Assembly: GCF_921293095.1 (NCBI RefSeq) | Contig: NC_060247.1 | Span: forward strand, 49,449,111-49,513,110 | Direction of reading: 5' to 3' | Origin: Ischnura elegans | Taxonomy: Eukaryota > Arthropoda > Insecta > Odonata > Coenagrionidae | Length of the DNA: 64,000 nucleotides | Part shown: in pieces, positions 11,952 to 20,100 of the stretch | How positions within the stretch are numbered: position 1 is the first letter of the stretch | Layout: each line of letters opens with the position of its first letter | The notes under the pieces: model-generated | The model's input: the letters and a program-made list of their open reading frames with translations, nothing else | Database searches by the model: none | Told to the model about the DNA's origin: nothing | Program-made: the position numbers and the translations under genes

Positions 11952-12333
11952 CAGTAAAACCTCTATGTAGTGAACCTCTTTACATCATAAACCTCCACAC
12001 TTCATACCACCCCTGCGGTCAGTTTTACATGTAAATTTATAGGCAAACCTCTCTGTAATGTTAGAGCATAGGTTTCCGTGGCGATGGTTTGATCTCTGCA
12101 TTTCTCCAGGGTTTTCTTCCGCGTCAGATTGTTGAAACTGTTGTCAACCAACAATCTGACGCGGAAGAAAACCCTGGAGAAATGCAGAGATCAAACCTCT
12201 TTGTAGTGAACCTCTTTATCTCATAAAATACTTATCATACCAAGGAGATACTCCCGAGACAGCCTAACTACCTCCAAACATCAAATTGCCCAAATTTTGG
12301 TCCCCTCCATTGCGATGTAAAGAGGTTTTACTG
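11952..12333. repeat. MITE with CAGTAAAACCTC ends, interrupted
   Basis: This is the right-copy counterpart of 2574-2817, with the same inverted ends CAGTAAAACCTC and GAGGTTTTACTG. It is longer because a fold-back sequence is inserted at 12053. Confidence 0.55.
12053..12192. mobile_element. 140-bp fold-back insertion, right copy only
   Basis: This sequence is absent from the left copy, where AAACCTCT occurs once. Here AAACCTCT flanks both sides (12045-12052 and 12193-12200), an 8-bp target duplication. The insert carries a perfect 44-bp hairpin (12091-12134 with 12149-12192) that starts GATCTCTGCATTTCTCC and has a 14-base loop. The first 38 bases do not take part in the hairpin. The family is not recognised. 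Confidence 0.8.
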
Positions 12334-13368
12334 AATAATTGAGGATCTTAGAAACCAAGAAAGATAAGTGCAATTAATTACCAAGAATTATCAGCTATTA
12401 TGTAAAAAAATTGCACTAGTCCCCCTATAGGCTTCTATGGTCCTCATTTGTTATGTAAAATGAATGACTAAATGAATTAATCTAAAAAATCTTTACACGT
12501 GAGAATACAACTCAAAGCAAATTAGCAGTAGGAACACTCGTGTATTTAAAAATTTTGACTGCAGTAACTTTTCAACAGTCTGACTGAACTATTAAATAAA
12601 AGCAAACAAAACAATGAGGTGGGAACGGGAAAGATTTTTCTGATTACAGAAAAACCCAACTCTCTGTCTTACTTTGAAATTTGATTAATTTACCCAGCCT
12701 TAAATATTTATTTATTTATTTCAAAGGATGGAAAAAATACACTTTTGCATTCAAAAGAATCCTAAGTCTGGAATAATGAACAGTAGTCTCCATGTAAACT
12801 TACTAGGAATTTCCAAATTAATCAATTTTAGGGGCGTACAATCCACATTGAAATCATGTAAAACTCAAGGTCGGAAAATGTCAGAAAATTGCAAATGCCC
12901 TACTACATGCTTCAAAATTTCCATTAAAAGCTGTCCAGATTTGCCAAAGCAGTATCCACTCCTTTGTTTGAAAAATTTTTTTGAGTGACCTTAAGTGTTT
13001 AGGGTGGTAAAACATTTATCCTTGTGCATTTCTTATGGAACAACCGTTTTGGTTACCAAAAATCGAAGGCAGCATTTCTTTACTACCTCCTTTAGGCAAG
13101 TTTCATTTGAGATATGAAGTTATAATTTTCACATTTATGCTGACAAATAGATGAGATTCACTTGTCTAGCAATCCGTTTCTTCCCACGATAATATCTCCC
13201 TTGATAAATGCAGTTATACTGATTAAATAATTCATATTCCCCCAACATCAATAAGGACATAGATATTTACTTCCTAACCATAAATACCAAGGGCAGGAAA
13301 CAGTAATCTCATCTTCTGAAATCCATCACTTAGAAAACCAGATTATCAATGCACTAGATAATAAAATG

Positions 13369-13626
13369 GAAGTTGCTACAATATTTTTTGATTTCTCAAA
13401 AGTTTTTAACACTGTGGACCACCAATTGATACTCAATAAACTTGACTTGATGGTTTTTGTGTCATAGCTAATTTTGATTGAAACCTACTTGTCGGACCAT
13501 ATTCAATTTGTCATTACCTCAGGAAATGGTGTAACTTTCATTTGCCTGGGTACAGGCCTGAAGCAAGGAGTTCCATTAAGCTCCTTCCCTGTGCCTATCC
13601 TATCACTTTCAGACATAAATGATCAT
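13369..13626 (+). pseudogene. Non-LTR reverse transcriptase fragment (right copy)
   Basis: This mirrors the relic at 1290-1546. It reads EVATIFFDFSKVFNTVDHQL, then a stop, then ETYLSDHIQFV, GLKQGVP and SLSDINDH in a second frame. The GVPQGS and INDL blocks are still recognisable, and GLKQGVP is better preserved here than in the left copy (GLKHGVP). Non-functional. Confidence 0.72.
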
Positions 13627-14515
13627 ATAAATAGTTTTCTACAAATAAATGGTTCCAATCCATTCCCTATGCTGTTGACACCAATATTGTTCTCACAGCA
13701 ACAATAATTTTGGAGAATTGAAAGAAAAATGCAAAAAGTGAGTCATACTTTCTCTACCTATCTCATTGAATACATTGGAGTTCCTCGTCTCAGACAATGG
13801 CCATTTTTATAGATCAAAAAAAAAGAGGCATTTAGGCTATGAATTTTAAAAAAACATGATGCCCTTTACTGTCCTCTGTTCAAAAAGTTGGCTGTATTAC
13901 CACTGCCATGCAAAAATTAGAGGCTTTGGTACTCGTTGTCTTTAAGTAATGGTTATTTTATTAAAGTTGGTAGCAAAAACTGTAACTACTGTTTTCACTA
14001 ATATTTCTCATATCTTGCTCACTAAGGGTGAGGCCTTAAGACAAAGTTTCATTACACTTCCCTAAAAGACAGAGAAAAGAATATCTCATAAGATACAAAG
14101 AAATAATATCTCCTTCATCTTACACAGGAAACAGTATGTTTATACATATCTTGAATGGTATTCCCATCGTTGATTGTTGAAATAAGTCAGGCCATTATAT
14201 GTACCGAATAATTTTGTAAGGTGTGCTAAGAATGTTGGCTATGTTGTGTAATCTGACTGATGTGTTCTATTGAATCTTGGTGCATGAGTAATTAAACAGA
14301 CTAAATGAGTAACAGGGAAAGATACTTTCCAAAAAACCATACCATACAACTTTGTGAAAACATCAGGAGAGGTACAGGCTAATGCTTGGTCAGAGAAATG
14401 CAAATTGTTAGAGAAATGCAATTTGATAAATAAAATATACAACATAATATAGAAATACCCACTATAGAGACTGCACAGAATTGGCGAATCACAAATATAT
14501 AAACTTTTTCAATAC

Positions 14516-14670
14516 CTTCTTCCTAAAATTCCAGATGCTGACATTTATCATGCAAGAGGCCACAAGATTTCCATTCGAGTTCTTCTGTTGGGCACTTCCA
14601 TTAAAGCTGCAAAACTGCTTTATGAATTGAACGATTTCTGCAGTCACACTCACACCTTAATCAATCCACC
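14516..14670 (-). pseudogene. Decayed P-like transposase exon (right copy)
   Basis: Bounded by acceptor CTATTGCAG and donor GTATTG on the minus strand. It reads GVSVTAEIVQFIKQFCSFN, like the V-T-A-EFI-LFD-LN stretch in the C-terminal half of P-element transposases. A TAA stop precedes GVSV in frame. An antisense frame of about 73 codons on the plus strand is a shadow. Confidence 0.6.
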
Positions 14671-14759
14671 CTGCAATAGACAGTAAAAATAACATGGATG
14701 TCTCCCTTACTAAATTTATCTATTTACAGTTTCTCAAATCTGTATGAAATCATACTCAC

Positions 14760-14979
14760 CTAACCGAACAAAAATGTCCAAATGGAGAAGACAGTAATCG
14801 ACAGAATGCATGGGCGGCAAGGCTCCCTTTCATTTTCTCTCTTCACCTAGGATTAAGAGTAGAGGTGGATATCTTGGGGAAGTGAACGATATTCCCAGTG
14901 TCTTCCACTCAGATTCTTTAGTCTCCTCATTGTGGGTCTATTTTCCAACCCTTGTAATAGCTACACCACCAACTGTCAT
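14760..14979 (-). pseudogene. Decayed P-like transposase exon (right copy)
   Basis: An acceptor (TTTTGTTGTAG) precedes 14979 and a donor (GTGAGT) follows 14760. The first part reads MTVGGVAITRVGK then a stop, then NEETKESEWKTLG. After a frameshift comes EKMKGSLAAHAFCRLLSSPF, comparable to the KMKV-LAAQV-S block of P-element transposases. Two disruptions mean this copy is dead. Confidence 0.55.
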
Positions 14980-15055
14980 CTACAACAAAATTTATAATTA
15001 ATTATGGTTATTTACATAATACTGACAATTTTTAAGGATTTGCTAATGTTTATAC

Positions 15056-15283
15056 CTCTTCTTTATTGTCATATTCCATGAACATGTTTCGTGGGCACTT
15101 CAGGAGATGTGGAGGGTCATCGATGGTGAACATTTTTTCACCCGCAAATCTGAAATAAAGATAGGATATCTTTGCCAAAGTGTTGGAGGAGTAGAAAGGA
15201 CGATCTTCAAAGGGATTACTCATCACGCCAGCTTCCCTAATATAAGGGTACTCCCGTGGAAAATTATCTTATAGTGAATGACT
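15056..15283 (-). pseudogene. P-like transposase exon with PHLLK motif
   Basis: An open minus-strand frame runs from about 15283 to a donor (GAAGAG then GTATAA) at 15056. It contains MSNPFEDRPFYSSNTLAK and then FTIDDPPHLLKCPRN. D-PHLLK-xRN is the signature of P-element and THAP9 transposases, where the Asp belongs to the RNase H-like catalytic core. This exon alone has no stop. The region that should join it to the THAP exon is mostly missing, so the gene has an internal deletion. Confidence 0.72.
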
Positions 15284-15445
15284 GTCTCTCGCATGGAAGA
15301 AAATAATGCCCTAATAGTACTTAAGTCCCCACCCTTTGCACTTGCATTTACCCCGTCATAACACCATTTACAGCACATATATAGCATGACACTAATGAAA
15401 AAAATCCACAGATACTCCAAGAACATAAGAATATTATACGCTAAG

Positions 15446-15492
15446 TACGATATGTCACATAAAAACAGATTGTTTTTATGTGACATATCGTA
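15446..15492. repeat. Perfect 22-bp hairpin
   Basis: Arms 15446-15467 (TACGATATGTCACATAAAAA...) and 15471-15492 are exact inverse complements with a 3-base loop. It lies in the presumed first intron of the decayed transposase, between the THAP and PHLLK exons. Its role is unknown. Confidence 0.8.
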
Positions 15493-15544
15493 CAGTGCAT
15501 TAATGGCCAACTTATACTACAAGATTCTTTCACTTTGTACTTAC

Positions 15545-15642
15545 AGACGTTCATTCCGAGGAAATGAATGCAATTTGATAGGGTTATCAGGAGTTTTCCG
15601 CGCGCCGTATCCAAAGGCATGACAACGGTGAGACGAAGGCAA
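15545..15642 (-). pseudogene. Decayed THAP domain exon of P-like transposase
   Basis: The minus strand reads PSSHRCHAFGYGARKTPD and then NPIKLHSFPRNERL before a strong donor (GTAAGT). The pattern C-x-A-F-G-C...-I-x-LHSFPRN is that of the N-terminal half of a THAP zinc finger, whose DNA-binding C2CH fold opens P-element-type transposases. The second Cys is Tyr here and the start codon position is TTG, both consistent with decay. Confidence 0.62.
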
Positions 15643-15840
15643 TCAGTTTAGATTCAAACGATTACAAACGGTTTGCTGTAGTGATGGGTCGGTCATGAAC
15701 GATCGAATCATGTGACCAGGGTCATCTCCGAGATTGATCGGTGAACGGGATCATTCAGATGACCGAGAGGGTCATTTCCTCCCGTCGGTCGTTCGTGACC
15801 GTGGACCGCCGTGGACGTTCTCCATCAGTCGCGATCGTCG

Positions 15841-15967
15841 GTCATTCACGATTGTTCTAGACGCAGGTCATTGATTGTTCTAGATGCAGGTCATTCATGA
15901 TTGTTCTAGACGCAGGTCATTCATGATTGTTCTAGACGCAGGTCATTCATGATTGTTCTAGACGCAG
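15841..15967. repeat. Tandem array, five ~26-bp units
   Basis: The unit reads approximately GTCATTCATGATTGTTCTAG followed by ACGCAG. Units lie at 15841-15866, 15867-15889 (3 bases shorter), 15890-15915, 15916-15941 and 15942-15967, with degenerate continuation. It forms the left subterminal array of the hAT element. Confidence 0.9.
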
Positions 15968-16684
15968 GTCATTCGTGATCGTGGTCGTTCTCCGTCAATC
16001 GCCAGCCATTAGGTCATTCGTGATTGTTCATTGCATAGGTCATTCTCAAACACAGTCCCATGAACATGTTCATGCACAGTCCAATCGCTATCATTCTTCT
16101 AAGATGTCGCGGTTGATGATCGTTACTCGCGACCTGAGTTGACCGTTTTTGACTGCTCTTTAAAGAGCAGTCAAAATTCACTCGTGGTGATGATTGGCAT
16201 GGTATTGCAATCACTTTTAGGGACAATGTTCTGTAAAGTTTGTAATTGTAAAGTTTTCTATAATTGACATTTCAGGGTATCTTTGGCCTTCATATCTCAG
16301 GTGATATGCCGAAGATTTTGAGAGAGCCCAGTTTTCTCTCATGCCTTTCAATCAGTTCCATTATTTATATTGACTTTCCATAATAAAATATTGATCACTA
16401 ACCCGATGCCCCACGAATGATTGGAAATTATCGTTGATTCTGTATCTTGAAAAACAATAAAAGGGGTGTAATAAACAACATTTAAGGAACATTCTGTATA
16501 TATAAATGTTTTGGAAGTAATTAAGATAAGAATTAATTAGTTTCTGGTTTTATCAAGTGAAAAACTTTATAGATTAATAATAATAATGATAACTCGTCTC
16601 TCGTTTAACAAGCTACACAGATATTGCCCTTAAGAAGATAGCGATAAGCGGGTCATGATTGACAACAGTAGTGATTGCCCCCTC

Positions 16685-16769
16685 GGTCGTGATTGTCTAT
16701 GCGGTCGTGATTGTCTACGCGGTCGTGATTGCCTACTCGGTCGTGATTGCCTACTCGGTCGTGATTGCC
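16685..16769. repeat. Tandem array, ~4.7 units of 18 bp
   Basis: The unit is GGTCGTGATTGCCTACTC, starting at 16685, 16703, 16721, 16739 and 16757 (partial). It forms the right subterminal array of the hAT element and shares the GTGATTG core with the left array, in the same orientation. Confidence 0.9.
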
Positions 16770-16896
16770 GTCCACTTTCCACAATCATGACCTCCCGTTC
16801 ATGACAGAGTCACTCAAATGAATGGTCACCGTGATTGGGATCACGAGAATGACCGACTAAGTCCATCACTAGTTTGCTGTTGTCTGCTAGTCGTTG

Positions 16897-17013
16897 CCGA
16901 TTGGCTGTTATCCTGACGTCACGCGATTGCCACGCCACGGTGGCCGGGGTAGCGGCGCAACCCCGCTTCGCCGCGAATTTCTCCCCCCCTCACCTACAAG
17001 TCTACTCGCCGTG
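16897..17013 (+). repeat. 117-bp P-like TIR next to ALG11
   Basis: This is the 5' terminus of the right P-like copy, identical to 7361-7477. It ends CTACTCGCCGTG, immediately followed by the GCACGAA duplication and then the ALG11 leader. Confidence 0.93.
16900..16921. promoter_or_regulatory. CCAAT box and palindromic CRE inside TIR
   Basis: ATTGG (inverted CCAAT) lies at 16900-16904 and the perfect CREB/ATF palindrome TGACGTCA at 16914-16921, followed by a GC-rich stretch. The arrangement sits about 190-210 bp upstream of the likely ALG11 start. It may originally serve the transposase, whose 5' end is on this side. Promoter function is inferred from motifs only. Confidence 0.5.
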
Positions 17014-17020
17014 GCACGAA
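17014..17020. repeat. Target-site duplication GCACGAA (right side)
   Basis: Matches 10152-10158 exactly and abuts the TIR terminus CGCCGTG. Confidence 0.85.
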
Positions 17021-17107
17021 TGCCCAATCTCAATTCCAAACGCAGACTGCCTCTTTCTTCTTGAACGGCAGCGCATCTCCTGTCAGATTCATGAACTACT
17101 CGTGCCG

Positions 17108-20100
17108 ATGAAGTCAGAATATCGTCATACGAAGTGGTTCCGGTTCTGTGTTTCTGGTGTTTTCAATTTCAAACATTTTTCAATAGTGTAACGAGCAGAC
17201 GAATCGTTTATTTTGTGACGTATACAAGTTACTACATTTTTTAATAATTTGGAATAGTTCAAATAAAATATTTGATCAAGGAATATGTTTTTGTGAGCAA
17301 GTTCAATTATTTTACTGCATTTTGGGTAGCGAATTTTTGTAAACATCAAATATCTGACGCAACGATGTGTTTATCTGCAGGTCTTTTCTTTACGCATTTT
17401 TCATCAGTGGATTTTTGGCCTCATGCATTATTACGTCAATCTTTGTGGCATTTCTTAAGTTCTTGCAAGTGGTGAGTACTGGTTGACGGCAAAGCGATGT
17501 ACCTGAAATATCGGTTTGATGTTGCATCTTTTATTTATTTACTTGTAGAAAATAAGAAGAAGAAAGGCATCACAGTCGAAAGATGTGCTCCCAATTGTGG
17601 CTTTTTTCCACCCGTATTGCAATGCTGGTGGCGGTGGCGAGCGTGTATTATGGTGTGCTGTGAAAGCCTTGCAAACAAGGTAGATTGCATTACTTTGCAA
17701 CTAGGGTATCTCTTTGGGGTATGCATAGTGTATGTATATGATATCGAATCAATCATCATGATATCTTATTCTGACTTCAGGTACCCCGAAAGTAGATATG
17801 TCGTGTATACCGGTGACGTGGACGTATCACCGGATGAGATTCTACGAAGGGTCAGGGAGCGATTCGATATTAGTTTGAAGGAGCCTGTTGAATTCGTATA
17901 TTTAAGAAAAAGACGATGGGTTGAAGCGTACATGTACCCTTATTTCACTTTGCTTGGGCAAAGCATAGGATCGATGTATCTTGGCTTAGAAGCTCTTCTT
18001 GCCCTTGTCCCAGGTGAGTGTTGGCCATGACCACTATTTAGAATACAAACTCGTATAGTGTAGTTTTATTACATTTCTATATAATTATCAGATTAAAATA
18101 TTAGTTCAAGTGATAGTTAAGTAAAGCTACATTTAGCTTTATTAGGCGTAGATATTTTGAATGCCTTCAATGTATTTAGAATTAGATACCATGACTGGAA
18201 TGTTCTTTATTTTATGTATATTTTTTCTGTTTAAGAAAAGTATCTAATTAGATAAACTTATGGAAACAAAACACCGTTTTCCCCTTAGATATTTTCATAG
18301 ACACTACTGGGTATGCATTTACCCTTCCAATATTTCGATACTTGGGTGGCTGTGAAAATGTTGGATGCTATGTGCACTATCCAACGATCACCTCGGATAT
18401 GCTAAAGAGGGTGTCATCAAGGTTGGCAAGTCACAACAATCGACCCGCAGTAGCTAGGTCTCCTCTTCTAACTGCTGGGAAACTACTATATTACCGAATG
18501 TTTGCTGCACTGTATTCATGGGCCGGAAATGTTGCAGACATAGTCATGGCAAATTCAAGTTGGACTGAAGAGCATCTTCATCGCCTCTGGAATGTACATC
18601 TCCGCACTCACAGGTTAATTTTCCATATAATTATGATGTTGGTTGTAAATTCAGTATTCAGTATACTTCATATTGAAATTTTTATTTCATCTCTGCAAAT
18701 AAAATTAAGTAAAGTTTTTGCATGTCTTTGCAAACAAGCTCATGATCCCATAGTTTGGCACCACCATAATCTTTCATTGCTCGTGTCTTTTCAGATTAAA
18801 TTGGGATGTACATAAATGAAGTATAACTAGCATACAATAATCTCGCATTTATCTAGGAATCTTCTCGTGTCTAAATTATTTGTAAAAGATGCATACTTGA
18901 TGTGTATCGCAATTTTGTAATTCATCCTCCTCAGATTGGCAACATTTTAGAGTATATCCCAGCATTTCTTGGAGATTGGCGATTATGAAAGAGCATTTTG
19001 ATGTTTCCTTGGAATTTGGAAGAATGAGGCCCATAATAAGTAAAAACATTATTGTAATTATCATAAATTTGGTGTCACACAACCAAATTGTATGGGTCTT
19101 TAAGGTATCTCTCAAGCAATGGCTTGTCAGAGTCTGAAATTATGAGAGCTTTGAGCAGTCATTTTACTAATCATTCAGGAGCCTTATGTAAATATGTACT
19201 GGGTTTCTCCCACCCTTCCTTCCCTACCCTTTTCTGTGCGCAAATGACCTAAGGTATCTGTCACCTCCTCATAATACCATGCGCCATACTATCTTTCGAC
19301 TGATAGCAATCTGATCCCATAAAACTAAGGAGACATGTACTCTACATTTCTGAAACATTTTCATCATTTCATCTTCTCTTGTTATTCCATCATTAACTTT
19401 GTTTCTGTACTGCATGAGAATTTTTATGGCTTCATTTTTTTCGTGGTTTATCCTCAGTTTCTCTTGAAATTCTCTAATCTTTGAAACACATACATGGAAT
19501 TACTGTAGAATAGCCAATCTGAAGTAGTAAAAAAAAACTCTAGTCACGGTGGACAAAATCTGAGTTTTCTTCTGCAAATTTTATATCCAACGTGATTATT
19601 TTAGGTGTCCCCTATTTATATTATGTATTATTTCAAACAACCAAACTCTCCTACCCCTCTCTCTTGCTCTGAGGTCCTGATCTTTGTTAATATTGTCTTA
19701 ATTGGCATGTTCAATCCATAATGAAATTTATTTTCTGCAAATGGCAACTTGACCAAAGGATGGAGGGTCATTCCATATCAAATCAACAAATATTTTGACC
19801 AAATGACACCCACTGACTCGGGTTTTCATGAAACTTGCCATGGTCATACATCCTGGTATAACTAGCGATTTTGTTCAATTTTAGCCTCCAATTGTCAATT
19901 GTTAATGAAATATGAGCAATTGAAATTGGGGCGTTACCCCTGAAGTGCCGCAACGTGCAACACATGGTGATTTTTATTTTCGTCCATAACTCCATTCCTG
20001 TGAGATGAAAAGCCATGATTTTTTTTTCTAAAGCTAAGTGGTCGATAATGATCCCACGATTATCATTAAATATTCACTGCATGAAGTAATTCAGCAGCAA

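Larger units (their letters stand above)
15671..16879. mobile_element. hAT-type non-autonomous element with GTTTGCTG duplication
   Basis: GTTTGCTG at 15671-15678 and 16872-16879 is a perfect 8-bp target duplication. The 1193-bp insert starts TAGTGATGG and ends CCATCACTA, fitting hAT termini (YARNG start, 8-bp duplication). The interior has no transposase and consists largely of two tandem arrays sharing a TCRTGATTG core. It is nested in the 5' part of the right P-like copy, close to its TIR. Confidence 0.9.
10159..17013 (-). mobile_element. P-like (THAP) DNA transposon, complete right copy, 6855 bp
   Basis: Both ends carry an identical 117-bp TIR beginning CACGGCGAGTAG, and GCACGAA is duplicated on both sides. 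The minus strand holds a decayed transposase gene with a THAP-like N-terminus (15545-15642), a FTIDDPPHLLKCPRN segment (15056-15283) and downstream P-element motifs, so the coding 5' end faces ALG11. Nested inside are a hAT element (15679-16871), a 140-bp fold-back insertion (12053-12192), a LINE fragment and two older MITE-like repeats. The gene has stops, frameshifts and a large missing middle part, so movement would need transposase from elsewhere. Confidence 0.88.

Noticed and set aside
12728-12988. 86-codon frame starting MEKIHFCIQKNPKSG, also at 1925-2185
   Set aside because: Present in both transposon copies only because the arms are near-identical; no recognisable domain.
14466-14690. 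Open plus-strand frame of about 73 codons containing YHARGHKISIRVLLLGTS
   Set aside because: It lies exactly antisense to the P-like transposase exon 14516-14670, whose motifs are conserved; it is a shadow frame.
1-14932. Assembly artefact creating an artificial palindrome
   Set aside because: The arms have scattered substitutions and private insertions with correct target duplications, and end in TIRs with a duplication at 10158/17014, which an artefact would not produce.
15841-16769. CRISPR-like array
   Set aside because: The units are contiguous tandem repeats without unique spacers, inside a eukaryotic hAT element.
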